Source: Brucella gallinifaecis
GTDB lineage: Bacteria; Pseudomonadota; Alphaproteobacteria; Rhizobiales; Rhizobiaceae
NCBI RefSeq assembly: GCF_006476605.1
Contig: NZ_ML636807.1
Span: 62,001-126,000, forward strand
Direction of reading: 5' to 3'
Length of the DNA: 64,000 bases
How positions within the stretch are numbered: position 1 is the first letter of the stretch; every line of letters begins with the position of its first letter. Below are positions 36,123 to 45,836 of the stretch, piece after piece. The notes below the pieces were generated by a model. The model made no database searches. It had not been told where the DNA came from and was given only the letters and a program-made list of their open reading frames with translations. The translations under genes and the position numbers were made by a program.

Positions 36123-37070
36123 ATGACGAGCAAAGCCGAATTTCTTATCCCAGCCCGCGCAGACCTTGCGGCTGCGCGTGAGCAATGGCTGAAATCACTT
36201 CAGGATATGCGCCGTCTTTCAGACAATACCATTGAAGCCTATGAGCGCGATACGCGCCAGTTTCTGCATTTTATGACCGGCCATCTCGGTGAGCCGCCTT
36301 CGATCAGGGATATTGGCAATCTGCGCGTTGCCGATTTGCGCTCTTATCTGGCCAACCGCCGTAATGACGGCGCCGGTGCCCGCACATTGGGCCGTGGCCT
36401 TGCCGGTGTCCGTTCGCTGCTTCGCTATCTGGAAAAGCTCGGACTGGTCAATGCAGCAGGCGCTTCAGCCATAAGAAGCCCGCGCCAACCCAAATCCCTG
36501 CCAAAGCCCCTGACGGCGGAAGATGCCCGTCGCGTTGTTGCTGCCGATGGACAGATGGCGGAAGAGCCATGGATTGCAGCCCGCAATGCCGCTGTCCTGA
36601 CATTGCTCTATGGTTGCGGCCTGCGCATTTCCGAAGCGCTCAATCTCCCGGGCGATGCACTAAATGATGCATCCATGCTTTCGATCACAATTACCGGCAA
36701 AGGCGGCAAATCCCGCATGGTGCCGCTGCTTCCCGCCGTCCATCGTGCGATAGCACAATATCGTGAGCTCTGCCCTTTTGATCTTTCTGCCGATAAACCC
36801 TTGTTCAGAGGTGCCAGAGGGGGCGAACTTCATGCTGCGATCATCCAGCGCGAAATGCAGAAATTACGCGCAGGCCTCGGTCTTCCCGACACCGCAACCC
36901 CACATGCGCTTCGCCATTCCTTTGCCACACATCTGCTTGGCCGTGGCGGTGATCTGCGCACCATTCAGGAATTGCTTGGCCATGCCAGCCTGTCCACAAC
37001 CCAGGTCTATACCGAAGTCGATACAGCCCGGCTTCTTGAAGTATATGACAAAGCCCATCCGCGCGCCTGA
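36123..37070 (+). CDS. xerC: XerC/XerD-type tyrosine recombinase
   Basis: A 315-residue site-specific recombinase. The N-terminal SAM-like domain (about 15-105) has LSDNTIEAYERDTRQFLHFM. The catalytic residues are Arg in GCGLRISEAL, Lys in TGKGGKSRMVP, His/Arg in PHALRHSFATHLL, His in LLGHASLSTTQVY and the Tyr nucleophile at its end. It should resolve chromosome dimers at dif with FtsK. XerC rather than XerD is likely from the sequence but not certain. The ATG at 36123 follows a plausible ribosome site; the frame is open further upstream. Confidence 0.9.
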   Translation: MTSKAEFLIPARADLAAAREQWLKSLQDMRRLSDNTIEAYERDTRQFLHFMTGHLGEPPSIRDIGNLRVADLRSYLANRRNDGAGARTLGRGLAGVRSLLRYLEKLGLVNAAGASAIRSPRQPKSLPKPLTAEDARRVVAADGQMAEEPWIAARNAAVLTLLYGCGLRISEALNLPGDALNDASMLSITITGKGGKSRMVPLLPAVHRAIAQYRELCPFDLSADKPLFRGARGGELHAAIIQREMQKLRAGLGLPDTATPHALRHSFATHLLGRGGDLRTIQELLGHASLSTTQVYTEVDTARLLEVYDKAHPRA

Positions 37071-37124
37071 ACATATCCAAAAAAACAGGCTATCCACTTT
37101 TTAGCTCTGCTTGAGCCACATAAA

Positions 37125-37148
37125 AAAGGCCCGCTTGCGCGAGCCTTT
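37125..37148. terminator. Bidirectional terminator between xerC and lpdA
   Basis: AAAGGCCCGC and GCGAGCCTTT pair with one mismatch around TTGC, flanked by A and T runs. It serves the convergent xerC and lpdA. Confidence 0.8.
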
Positions 37149-37171
37149 CATTCTAAAGCTGAAACCCGAAA

Positions 37172-38578
37172 TTACATATGAATTGGCTTGGCAAAAGTTG
37201 CCAAAGCCGATTCACGAACCGCTTCCGACATGGTTGGATGCGCGTGGCAGGTGCGTGCCAGATCTTCGGACGAACCGCCAAACTCCATCAAAACAGCCAG
37301 TTCATGGATCATTTCACCGGCATTATAGCCAAGAATATGTGCACCCAGAACGCGATCCGTTGCCTTGTCAGCAAGGATTTTCACAAAACCGTCCGTGTGC
37401 TGCATAGCGCGTGCGCGACCATTGGCCGTAAACGGGAACTTGCCGATCTTGTAATCAATGCCTGCGGCTTTGAGTTCTTCTTCGGTCTTGCCGACAGATG
37501 CGACTTCCGGCTGCGTGTAAACAACACTTGGAATGACGTCGAAATTTACATGCCCTGCCTGACCGGCGATGATTTCAGCAACTGCAATGCCTTCATCTTC
37601 AGCCTTATGGGCCAGCATCGGTCCCTGAACCACGTCACCGATGGCATAAATGCCCTCAACATTGGTGCGCCAGTGATTATCAATAGCCACGCGGCCACGA
37701 TCATCGAGATTAACACCAGCCTCTGCCAAACCAAGTCCATCGGTGTAAGGACGGCGGCCTGTCGAAATCAGCACGGCATCGGCTTCAAGCACTTCAGCAT
37801 CGCCACCCTTGACCGGCTCAAAGGTTACTTTCGCACCCTTGCCCGACTTTTCCACGCCGGTTACTTTCGCACCAAGCTTGAAGGCAATACCCTGCTTTTC
37901 AAGCAAGCGCTGGAACTGCTTGGACACTTCGCCGTCCATTGCTCCAAGCACCTTGTCGAGATATTCGATCACGGTCACTTTTGCGCCAAGACGCGACCAG
38001 ACAGAGCCAAGCTCCAGACCAATCACACCACCGCCAACAACAACCAGATGAGCCGGAACCTTGTCGAAAGAAAGCGCACCCGTCGATGACACGATAACTT
38101 TCTCATCAATATCAACCTTGACGCCCGGAATAGCAGCAACATCAGAACCGGTTGCGATAATGATATTCTTCGCTTCGATTTCTTCAACCTTGCCGTCTTC
38201 GGCAGTTACGGAAACCTTGCCCTTGGCAACAATCTTGCCGGTGCCGATGAAAGCAGTAATCTTGTTTTTCTTGAACAGGAACTCAACGCCCGATGTATTC
38301 GACTTAACAGTCACATCCTTATGCGCCATCATCTTTTCAAGGTTGAGCTTCGGCTTGCTGATTTCAACGCCAAGTGCATCGAAAGAATGACCCGCTTCGG
38401 CAAAAACTTCAGAGGCATGCAGCAGCGCCTTTGAAGGAATGCAGCCGACATTGAGACAGGTGCCACCAAAGGTTTTGCGCTTTTCCACAACAGCGACCGA
38501 AAGGCCAAGCTGGGCCGCCTTGATTGCGGCGACATAACCGCCGGGACCAGTACCGATGACAACCACATCATAAGACAT
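37172..38578 (-). CDS. lpdA: Dihydrolipoyl dehydrogenase (E3)
   Basis: Reoxidises dihydrolipoamide of 2-oxoglutarate dehydrogenase. The 468-residue flavoprotein has VVVIGTGPGGYVAAIKAAQLG, the redox pair in GGTCLNVGCIPSK (Cys41, Cys46), the NAD fold VVGGGVIGLELGSVWSRLGAKVTVIEY (in parts) and the catalytic CHAHPTMSEAVRE. ATG 38578 follows AAGGATAG; a longer frame to 38620 is not conserved. It closes the mdh-sucCDAB-lpdA cluster. Confidence 0.97.
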   Translation of the reverse strand: MSYDVVVIGTGPGGYVAAIKAAQLGLSVAVVEKRKTFGGTCLNVGCIPSKALLHASEVFAEAGHSFDALGVEISKPKLNLEKMMAHKDVTVKSNTSGVEFLFKKNKITAFIGTGKIVAKGKVSVTAEDGKVEEIEAKNIIIATGSDVAAIPGVKVDIDEKVIVSSTGALSFDKVPAHLVVVGGGVIGLELGSVWSRLGAKVTVIEYLDKVLGAMDGEVSKQFQRLLEKQGIAFKLGAKVTGVEKSGKGAKVTFEPVKGGDAEVLEADAVLISTGRRPYTDGLGLAEAGVNLDDRGRVAIDNHWRTNVEGIYAIGDVVQGPMLAHKAEDEGIAVAEIIAGQAGHVNFDVIPSVVYTQPEVASVGKTEEELKAAGIDYKIGKFPFTANGRARAMQHTDGFVKILADKATDRVLGAHILGYNAGEMIHELAVLMEFGGSSEDLARTCHAHPTMSEAVRESALATFAKPIHM

Positions 38579-38645
38579 TGAACTATCCTTTTTCCGTCTG
38601 AGCCAGTTCCGGCTCATCAATTATTTTCCACCGGAAATTATCCGG

Positions 38646-39188
38646 TCATTCTTCTTCATGTGTGCAGGCTTTAAAGCGGAACGTTTCAAACTGAAGCGGC
38701 TTTTCCGGCTTCGCTGCACCAAAATCATATCCATCCAGCGCTGAGGCCAGATCAGGAAACAGAATTGCCTGTGCCGCAGGCTCGTCAGCCTTGGGCAACA
38801 CATCCGCTTCCGCACCTTCCTTCAGGGCATAGACAACGCTTTGCCAGAGGCTGCAATCATCGAGGTCCTCCGGGTCCGTGCCGCCATTTTTGCAATTATA
38901 GGTGATAATCGCATAGGGGCGCGCAATCCCCTCTTCCGGCCAGACAACGAGGCCAGAGAGTTTGAACTCCGGCTTATTATCGGCTGTAATGATAAATTCA
39001 TTGGTTGGCGCCGGGCTCAGTTGGAGCGCATTGGACTGCGCCTCATTGAATGTGAGCGTATAGGCGTCGCCCTGATCGCGATAGATTGCACGGTTCTGTG
39101 TGCAGGCGGCCTGAACTGCACTTGAGAAAACTGTCACAGCAAGCGCTGACGCAGCCAATACTTTGAAACGCTTTTTAAAGTCACGCAT
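38646..39188 (-). CDS. Exported protein of unknown function
   Basis: A 180-residue product with a signal peptide (residues 1 to about 27, cleavage near VQAAC) and about five cysteines (positions near 29, 99, 111 and 175) that suggest disulfides. It contains FNEAQSNALQLSPAP and LSGLVVWPEEGIARPYAIITYNC, with no motif I can name. It lies in the TCA cluster between the LysE-like gene and lpdA, so it is expressed with them, but nothing ties it to the pathway. Confidence 0.7.
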   Translation of the reverse strand: MRDFKKRFKVLAASALAVTVFSSAVQAACTQNRAIYRDQGDAYTLTFNEAQSNALQLSPAPTNEFIITADNKPEFKLSGLVVWPEEGIARPYAIITYNCKNGGTDPEDLDDCSLWQSVVYALKEGAEADVLPKADEPAAQAILFPDLASALDGYDFGAAKPEKPLQFETFRFKACTHEEE

Positions 39189-39219
39189 CGTCAGTTCTCC
39201 TCAATCATCCGCCAGCAGG

Positions 39220-39858
39220 TTACTGCGCTTTAGCAATGGCAAGTTTCAAGCCAAGCGCAATGAAAACCACGCCGCTTGCTCTGTCTATCCATTTTGAAGC
39301 ACGCGAGAATATGGCACGCATTTTTGGCGTCGTCATGAAAAGGCTGACACCGACAAACCACGAAATCAATGCCGTAGCCATCACAACGCCATAGCCAAGC
39401 TTCACCTCTATGGGTGTATGCAAGCTGATAACCGTCGAGAAAATCGACAGGAAGAAAAACACAGCCTTTGGATTAAGCGCATTGGCGGCAAAACCGAGGC
39501 TGAAGGCTTTGAGTGCGCTCTGTTTGCGCTGTTTATCCTGATCCTTCATGTCGATATCGATCTTCGTCGTGCCAGCCCGCAATGCCTTGATGCCGATATA
39601 GACCAGATAGGCCACGCCGCACCATTTCACGATATTGAACAGGTAGATTGACTGGGAAATAATCAGCCCAAGGCCAAGCACTGTATAGGTGACATGCATC
39701 ATGAATGCGGCGCCAATGCCAAGGCTGGTAATGATTGCCTCACGACGCCCCTGCATCAATGCCTGACGGATAACCATGGCAAGATCAGCGCCCGGCGAAA
39801 CAATGGCAAAGACAAAAATCGCCATCAGGGATGCAAGTTCAAACAGATAGGGATGCAT
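39220..39858 (-). CDS. LysE/RhtB-family amino-acid exporter
   Basis: A 212-residue, six-helix protein of the LysE/RhtB fold. SPGADLAMVIRQALMQGRREAIITSLGIGAA near residues 20-50 is the family signature (here in part), and LNPKAVFFFLSIFS is the second. The substrate cannot be told. ATG 39858 (MHPYLFEL) follows GAAGGAAACGTG. It is in the run sucB-MAPEG-this gene-exported protein-lpdA. Confidence 0.9.
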   Translation of the reverse strand: MHPYLFELASLMAIFVFAIVSPGADLAMVIRQALMQGRREAIITSLGIGAAFMMHVTYTVLGLGLIISQSIYLFNIVKWCGVAYLVYIGIKALRAGTTKIDIDMKDQDKQRKQSALKAFSLGFAANALNPKAVFFFLSIFSTVISLHTPIEVKLGYGVVMATALISWFVGVSLFMTTPKMRAIFSRASKWIDRASGVVFIALGLKLAIAKAQ

Positions 39859-39897
39859 CACGTTTCCTTCGCCCTGCATCTGCGATGCAGACAGCCG

Positions 39898-40311
39898 TCA
39901 AAAAACCAGATTGAAAAACATCAGCGCAAGCCCGACCAGCGAACCGATCCAGACAAACGAACGGATATAAGGAATACCCGAAAGATAAAGCGGTATGTAG
40001 AGGATGCGACAGACAAACCAGATCCACGCACCATAAAGTCCGTAACCTGCCGTATCGCCCGTCAACACAAGTGCCAGCGCAAGCGCAACAAAGGCAGGAT
40101 AGGTTTCGCGGAAATTGTTGGAAGCGCGTTCCGCACGACCGGCCAGATGACCGGAGGGCTTATAGCCTTCATCGCGCGGACCCGCATTCCATTGAGAGCC
40201 GAGTTCTTTTGTCGCCGTAAAACCCTGCAGGAGAATATGAACCACCAGCAGAACCACACTCCAGCCAATCAGCGGGAGAAAAGGCGACGCAGAAAAAATA
40301 CCCGGCTCCAT
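39898..40311 (-). CDS. MAPEG-family membrane protein
   Basis: A 137-residue, four-helix protein. RAERASNNFRETYPAFVALALAL (in part, near residues 58-80) is the MAPEG fingerprint of glutathione S-transferase/eicosanoid enzyme folds. In bacteria the function is mostly unknown. It starts 12 bp after sucB and is in the same operon. Confidence 0.86.
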   Translation of the reverse strand: MEPGIFSASPFLPLIGWSVVLLVVHILLQGFTATKELGSQWNAGPRDEGYKPSGHLAGRAERASNNFRETYPAFVALALALVLTGDTAGYGLYGAWIWFVCRILYIPLYLSGIPYIRSFVWIGSLVGLALMFFNLVF

Positions 40312-40322
40312 AGCTCTATTCC

Positions 40323-41546
40323 TTACAGGTCAAGAACCAGACGCTCTGGATCTTCCAGGCTTTCCTTGACGCGAACGAGGAAGGTCACTGCTTCCTTACC
40401 GTCAACGATGCGGTGATCATAGCTCAGAGCCAGATACATCATCGGACGGATAACGATCTGACCGCCGACAACAACCGGACGTTCCTGGATCTTGTGCATG
40501 CCAAGAATACCCGACTGCGGCGAATTGAGGATCGGCGAAGACATCAGCGAGCCGTAAACCCCACCATTGGTAATGGTGAAAGTACCGCCCTGCATGTCAG
40601 CCATTGAAAGCGAACCATCACGTGCAGCTTTCGCAAGACGTCCCAGTTCCTTTTCAACGCCAGCGATCGAAAGCTGATCGGCATCGCGGATAACAGGAAC
40701 AACAAGCCCCTTGTCAGTGCCGACAGCCATGCCGACATGGGCAAAGTTCTTGTAGATGATGTCAGTGCCGTCGATCTCGGCATTAACAGCCGGAATTTCT
40801 TTGAGCGCATGGGTCACGGCCTTCGTGAAGAAGCCCATGAAGCCAAGCTTGACGCCGTGCTTCTTCTCAAAAATATCCTTGTAACGAGCGCGAAGCTCCA
40901 TCACAGCCGACATGTCGACTTCGTTATAAGTCGTCAGCATTGCGGCAGTGTTCTGCGCGTCTTTCAAACGGCGTGCAATGGTCTGACGCAGACGGGTCAT
41001 CTTCACGCGCTCTTCGCGTGATGCATCATCAGCCGATGAAGCAGGACGCGCAGCAACAGGAGCCTGAGCTGCTGGAGCAGCCGAAACGCCCTTTGCGATT
41101 GCCTCAAGCACGTCGCCCTTGAGAACCTGACCGCGCTTGCCCGAACCTTCAACCTGATCAGCCGAAAGGCCTTTTTCGGTGAGAAGCTTCGATGCTGCCG
41201 GTGCCGGCTGCATTGCCGGGCCCGATGATGCGGATGCAACAGGCGCTGCTGCCGGAGCAGCCGCTGCTGCGGGCTTGGCTTCTTCCTTCTTAGGAGCAGG
41301 AGCAGAACCCGCACCGGAAATCTGGCCGAGCAATGCGTTCACTTCAACCGTGTCGCCTTCCTGCGCCACGATTTCAGCGAGAACGCCGGCTGCTGCTGCC
41401 GGAACTTCAATTGTCACCTTGTCGGTTTCCAGTTCCACCAGCGGTTCGTCGGCAACGATTGTATCGCCAACCTTCTTGAACCACTTTCCGATGGTTGCCT
41501 CTGTAACGGACTCCCCAAGCGTGGGAACGCGAATTTCGGTGGCCAT
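40323..41546 (-). CDS. sucB: Dihydrolipoyllysine succinyltransferase (E2 of 2-oxoglutarate dehydrogenase)
   Basis: The 407-residue E2 subunit transfers the succinyl group to CoA. The lipoyl domain (residues 1-77) carries the modified lysine in [12 protein letters not shown] (Lys43). A Pro/Ala linker (about 80-110), a subunit-binding domain (about 115-150) and the catalytic domain ending in [16 protein letters not shown] follow; His and Asp of that motif are catalytic. Follows sucA by 89 bp. Confidence 0.96.
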   Translation of the reverse strand: MATEIRVPTLGESVTEATIGKWFKKVGDTIVADEPLVELETDKVTIEVPAAAAGVLAEIVAQEGDTVEVNALLGQISGAGSAPAPKKEEAKPAAAAAPAAAPVASASSGPAMQPAPAASKLLTEKGLSADQVEGSGKRGQVLKGDVLEAIAKGVSAAPAAQAPVAARPASSADDASREERVKMTRLRQTIARRLKDAQNTAAMLTTYNEVDMSAVMELRARYKDIFEKKHGVKLGFMGFFTKAVTHALKEIPAVNAEIDGTDIIYKNFAHVGMAVGTDKGLVVPVIRDADQLSIAGVEKELGRLAKAARDGSLSMADMQGGTFTITNGGVYGSLMSSPILNSPQSGILGMHKIQERPVVVGGQIVIRPMMYLALSYDHRIVDGKEAVTFLVRVKESLEDPERLVLDL

Positions 41547-41635
41547 GGCTTCTTCTTCCGTGATCTTCGATCTTTAGATTTATGTTCAATTCAGAATGGA
41601 GCGATTTTTCCAAACCGCTCCAGCTTGAAAGTTAA

Positions 41636-44600
41636 TTAGTTCCCGAGTGCATCTTCAAGGAAAGCCGCAAGCTGCGCAAGATGCTTCGACATCAGACCCG
41701 TTGCAGGCGATGCTGCTGCCGGACGACCGGTATAGCGAACACGCTGATGCTTGGCGTCAATATGCGCAAGAACCCATTCCAGATACGGATCGACGAACGA
41801 CCACGCACCCATGTTTTTAGGCTCTTCCTGACACCAGACGATTTCCGCCTGACGGAAGCGCGACAGCTCATTGATAAGCGCCTTTGCCGGGAATGGATAA
41901 AGCTGTTCGATGCGCAGAAGATAGACATCATCAATGCCACGCTTTTCACGCTCTTCGTAAAGATCGTAATAGACCTTGCCCGAACACAGAACAACGCGAC
42001 GGATCTTGCCATCCTTCTGAAGCTTGATGCCATCACCCTTATTATATTGTGCATCGTCCCAAAGCAGACGGTGGAACGAAGAATCGCCCGACAATTCGTT
42101 AAGGCTCGATACAGCACGCTTATGGCGCAGCAGCGATTTTGGCGTCATCATGATCAATGGCTTGCGGAAGTCACGCTTCATCTGACGGCGCAGAATGTGG
42201 AAGTAGTTAGCCGGCGTCGTAACATTGGCAACCTGCATATTATCTTCCGCACACATCTGCAACCAGCGCTCAAGACGAGCTGAAGAATGCTCCGGTCCCT
42301 GACCTTCATAGCCATGCGGCAGAAGGCAGACGAGACCCGACATACGCAGCCACTTGCGTTCACCCGACGAGATGAACTGATCGAACACGACCTGTGCACC
42401 ATTGGCGAAGTCACCGAATTGCGCTTCCCACAAAACCAGCGCACGCGGATCAGACAGCGAATAGCCATATTCGTAACCAAGCACAGCTTCTTCCGAAAGC
42501 ATCGAATTGATGGCTTCGTAGATCGCCTGTCCCTTCTGGATATTGTTCAGCGGGATATAGCGGCTCTGGTTTTCCTGATCATAAAGAACCGTATGGCGCT
42601 GCGAGAAGGTGCCGCGTTCCACGTCCTGACCGGACAGGCGGATCGGGCTGCCTTCAGAAACCAGCGAACCAAATGCCAGCGATTCAGCTGTTGCCCAGTC
42701 AATACCTTCGCCCGTCTCGATCATCTTGGCGCGATTATCAAGGAAGCGCTGGATCGTGCGGTGAACATTGAAATCCTTCGGCACTTCAACAAGCTTCTTG
42801 CCGATTTCTTTCAATGTCTTGATCGGAACGCCGGTCTTGCCGCGACGCTGTTCGTCGGCATTGTCTGCTGTGCGCAAACCACTCCATGCACCATCAAACC
42901 AGTCAGCCTTGTTTGGCTTGTAGCTCTGGCCTGCTTCAAATTCCTGCTCAAGTTTTTCGCGCCAGTCAGCCTTCATCTTGTCGATGTCAGCCTGTGCGAG
43001 CAAACCTTCTGCGATCAGCTTGTCGCTATAAAGCTGCACAGTGGTCTTGTGCGCACGGATTTCCTTGTACATCAACGGCTGCGTGAATGACGGTTCATCA
43101 CCTTCATTATGGCCGAAGCGGCGATAACAGAACATGTCCACCACAACTGGCTTATGGAAGATCATGCGGAATTCCATCGCAACCTTGGCTGCAAAAACAA
43201 CGGCTTCCGGGTCATCACCATTGACGTGGAAGATCGGTGCTTCAATCATCTTCGCCACATCCGACGGATAAGGCGACGAACGCGAGAAAGCCGGATTGGT
43301 GGTGAAACCGATCTGGTTATTGATGATGAAATGCAACGTACCGGCAACGCGGTGCCCCTTCAGGCCTGAAAGACCAAGGCACTCGGCAACCACACCCTGA
43401 CCGGCAAAAGCAGCATCACCATGCAGCAGCAGCGGCAGAACTTTTACACGTTCGCTCAGTGGCACCAGATCATCGCGGGTACGGCCAACAAGCAGATCCT
43501 GCTTGGCGCGTGCCTTGCCCATGACAACCGGATTGACGATTTCAAGATGTGACGGGTTGGCAGTCAGCGAAAGGTGAACCTTGTTGCCGTCAAACTCGCG
43601 GTCTGACGATGCACCAAGATGGTACTTCACGTCGCCCGAACCTTCCACATCGTCCGGCGCATAGGAGCCGCCCTTGAACTCGTGGAAAATTGCGCGGTGC
43701 GGCTTGCCCATCACCTGGCTAAGCACGTTCAGACGGCCACGATGCGCCATGCCGAGCACGACTTCCTTGAGGCCCATCTGACCGCCGCGCTTGACGATCT
43801 GTTCCAGCGCCGGGATCAGTGATTCACCGCCATCAAGACCAAAACGCTTGGTGCCCTTGTATTTCACATCGATAAACTGCTCAAAACCTTCAGCTTCGAT
43901 CAGTTTCGACAAAATAGCCTTCTTGCCTTCAGCAGTGAAAGCATAGGCCTTGTCCGGTCCCTCTATACGTTCCTGAATCCAGGCCTTTTCGACCGGATCG
44001 GAAATATGCATGAACTCGACGCCGATATTGCCGCAATAGGTGCGCTTGAGAATTTCAAGCATCTGCGGAACGGTCGCATATTCAAGACCAAGCACATTGT
44101 CGATGAAAATCTTGCGATCATAATCGGCAGGTGTGAAACCATAGGTTGCCGGATCAAGTTCGCTGAAATCATTTGGCTTTTCAGCAAGACCAAGCGGATC
44201 GAGATTGGCATGCAGATGGCCACGCATACGATAGGCGCGGATCATCATGATGGCGCGAACGCTGTCGCGTGCAGCCTGTGCAATCTCTTCCGATGTCAGT
44301 GCAGGAGCAGAGGCTTTCACATCACCCTTTGCAGCCTTGCCCTTGAGCTTGTCGGTGACATGTTTTTCGACTTCAGTCCAATTGCCGTCGAGTGCTGCAA
44401 TCAACTCGCCATTGGGCTGAATTGGCCAGTTCTTTGGGGTCCAGCTTGCACCCTGTGCGTTTTTACGCACATCATCGGCCTCATCTTTGAGCTGCGCGAA
44501 GAACTCGCGCCATTCAGCATCAACCGAATTGGGATCATCCTCGTATCTGGCATAGAGCTCTTCAATATAGTCGGCATTGCCGCCATAGAGAAACGAGGTA

Positions 44601-44650
44601 AGGGCGAAAACGTCATTGGCCCGATTCGCGGCTTGTTCTTGGCTTGCCAT
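41636..44650 (-). CDS. sucA: 2-Oxoglutarate dehydrogenase E1
   Basis: A 1004-residue thiamine-diphosphate enzyme that decarboxylates 2-oxoglutarate. It has the N-terminal segment FLYGGNADYIEELY, the DSLIP-like block GLDGGESLIPALE, HRGRLNVLSQV, the ThDP site HGDAAFAGQGVVAE, NNQIGFTTNP and the C-terminal block VWCQEEPKNMGAW. The length is close to other rhizobial SucA. It is downstream of sucD after a 280-bp gap with a hairpin and tandem repeats. Confidence 0.97.
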   Translation of the reverse strand: MASQEQAANRANDVFALTSFLYGGNADYIEELYARYEDDPNSVDAEWREFFAQLKDEADDVRKNAQGASWTPKNWPIQPNGELIAALDGNWTEVEKHVTDKLKGKAAKGDVKASAPALTSEEIAQAARDSVRAIMMIRAYRMRGHLHANLDPLGLAEKPNDFSELDPATYGFTPADYDRKIFIDNVLGLEYATVPQMLEILKRTYCGNIGVEFMHISDPVEKAWIQERIEGPDKAYAFTAEGKKAILSKLIEAEGFEQFIDVKYKGTKRFGLDGGESLIPALEQIVKRGGQMGLKEVVLGMAHRGRLNVLSQVMGKPHRAIFHEFKGGSYAPDDVEGSGDVKYHLGASSDREFDGNKVHLSLTANPSHLEIVNPVVMGKARAKQDLLVGRTRDDLVPLSERVKVLPLLLHGDAAFAGQGVVAECLGLSGLKGHRVAGTLHFIINNQIGFTTNPAFSRSSPYPSDVAKMIEAPIFHVNGDDPEAVVFAAKVAMEFRMIFHKPVVVDMFCYRRFGHNEGDEPSFTQPLMYKEIRAHKTTVQLYSDKLIAEGLLAQADIDKMKADWREKLEQEFEAGQSYKPNKADWFDGAWSGLRTADNADEQRRGKTGVPIKTLKEIGKKLVEVPKDFNVHRTIQRFLDNRAKMIETGEGIDWATAESLAFGSLVSEGSPIRLSGQDVERGTFSQRHTVLYDQENQSRYIPLNNIQKGQAIYEAINSMLSEEAVLGYEYGYSLSDPRALVLWEAQFGDFANGAQVVFDQFISSGERKWLRMSGLVCLLPHGYEGQGPEHSSARLERWLQMCAEDNMQVANVTTPANYFHILRRQMKRDFRKPLIMMTPKSLLRHKRAVSSLNELSGDSSFHRLLWDDAQYNKGDGIKLQKDGKIRRVVLCSGKVYYDLYEEREKRGIDDVYLLRIEQLYPFPAKALINELSRFRQAEIVWCQEEPKNMGAWSFVDPYLEWVLAHIDAKHQRVRYTGRPAAASPATGLMSKHLAQLAAFLEDALGN

Positions 44651-44821
44651 AACCTAATCCGGAGCCTCCGCTCCGTCTCCTTGTAGTAGCTCATCATGCG
44701 CGGGCCGGAAGCTTTTGACCTTCATCCCTCACGCCGCCGGGGAGGAACCACAACAGACCCCGGCATAACTCGATCGCGAACTCAATTCCTGCGGAAGAAT
44801 GATGGCTAAAGCCTTACATTC

Positions 44822-44857
44822 CCTTAAACCGGCTCTTAAACCAGCCCTTAAACCGGC
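44822..44857. repeat. Three tandem 12-bp repeats
   Basis: CCTTAAACCGGC, TCTTAAACCAGC, CCTTAAACCGGC in tandem. On the minus strand they give GCCGGTTTAAGG units between sucD and sucA. Not in a convincing coding frame. Confidence 0.8.
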
Positions 44858-44879
44858 CGTCTCCGGTATCTGTATTAAA

Positions 44880-44907
44880 CCCGGCAGCAGCTTTCGCTCC
44901 TGCCGGG
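44880..44907 (-). terminator. Hairpin between sucD and sucA
   Basis: CCCGGCAG and CTGCCGGG pair around a 12-base loop, 24 bp past the sucD stop. On the minus strand TTTAATAC follows, a poor T run. It could partly terminate or protect the sucCD message, giving different sucCD and sucAB levels. Confidence 0.55.
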
Positions 44908-44930
44908 ATATTTCAATCGGCAATGCGATC

Positions 44931-45833
44931 TCAGCCCTTGAGGACTTCGACCAGCGTCTTGCCAAGCTGTGCTGGCGAAGGAGACACACGAATGCCAGCC
45001 GATTCCATGGCTGCAATCTTGTCTTCTGCGCCGCCCTTGCCGCCCGAGATCACGGCGCCTGCATGGCCCATGGTGCGTCCTGCAGGAGCCGTACGGCCAG
45101 CAATAAAGCCAACCATTGGCTTTGAGCGACCACGCTTGGCTTCATCCTTGATGAACTGCGCTGCATCTTCTTCCGCAGAGCCACCAATTTCACCGATCAT
45201 GACAATCGACTTGGTTTCATCATCAGCCAGGAACATTTCCAGCACATCAATAAACTCGGTGCCCTTGACCGGATCGCCGCCGATACCGACAGCAGTCGTC
45301 TGGCCGAGGCCTTCGTTCGAGGTCTGGAACACTGCTTCATAGGTAAGTGTCCCGGAGCGCGATACAACACCCACCGAACCCTTCTTGAAGATATTGCCCG
45401 GCATAATGCCGATCTTGCATTCTTCAGGGGTCAGGATGCCGGGGCAGTTTGGTCCAAGCAGGCGCGACTTCGAGCGTTCCAGACGCTCCTTCACGCGAAC
45501 CATATCCATGACCGGAATGCCTTCGGTGATGCAGACGATGAAGCCGACTTCCGCTTCAATCGCTTCGATGATGGCATCCGCAGCCCCTGCCGGTGGAACA
45601 TAGATCACGGAAGCGTCAGCACCTGTGCGTTCCTTGGCTTCGGCAACGGTTGCAAAAATGGGCAGCTTTTCGCCCTTTGAACCTTCCCAGGTTTCGCCAC
45701 CCTTTTTCGGATGGATACCGCCGACCATCTGCGTGCCGTAATAGCTGAGCGCCTGTTCGGTGTGGAAAGTACCGGTCTTGCCGGTCAGGCCCTGTACGAG
45801 AACCTTGGTGTCCTTGTTAACGAGAATGGACAT
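44931..45833 (-). CDS. sucD: Succinyl-CoA synthetase alpha subunit
   Basis: The 300-residue subunit carries the phospho-histidine in [20 protein letters not shown] (in part, near residue 250) and the CoA-binding N terminus [39 protein letters not shown] is typical. It makes ATP/GTP from succinyl-CoA with SucC. Its ATG is only three bases after the sucC stop. Confidence 0.97.
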   Translation of the reverse strand: MSILVNKDTKVLVQGLTGKTGTFHTEQALSYYGTQMVGGIHPKKGGETWEGSKGEKLPIFATVAEAKERTGADASVIYVPPAGAADAIIEAIEAEVGFIVCITEGIPVMDMVRVKERLERSKSRLLGPNCPGILTPEECKIGIMPGNIFKKGSVGVVSRSGTLTYEAVFQTSNEGLGQTTAVGIGGDPVKGTEFIDVLEMFLADDETKSIVMIGEIGGSAEEDAAQFIKDEAKRGRSKPMVGFIAGRTAPAGRTMGHAGAVISGGKGGAEDKIAAMESAGIRVSPSPAQLGKTLVEVLKG

Positions 45834-45836
45834 GCC

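Noticed and set aside
42287-43090. 267-codon open frame opposite sucA
   Set aside because: Antisense shadow of the sucA coding frame; no start context or family likeness.
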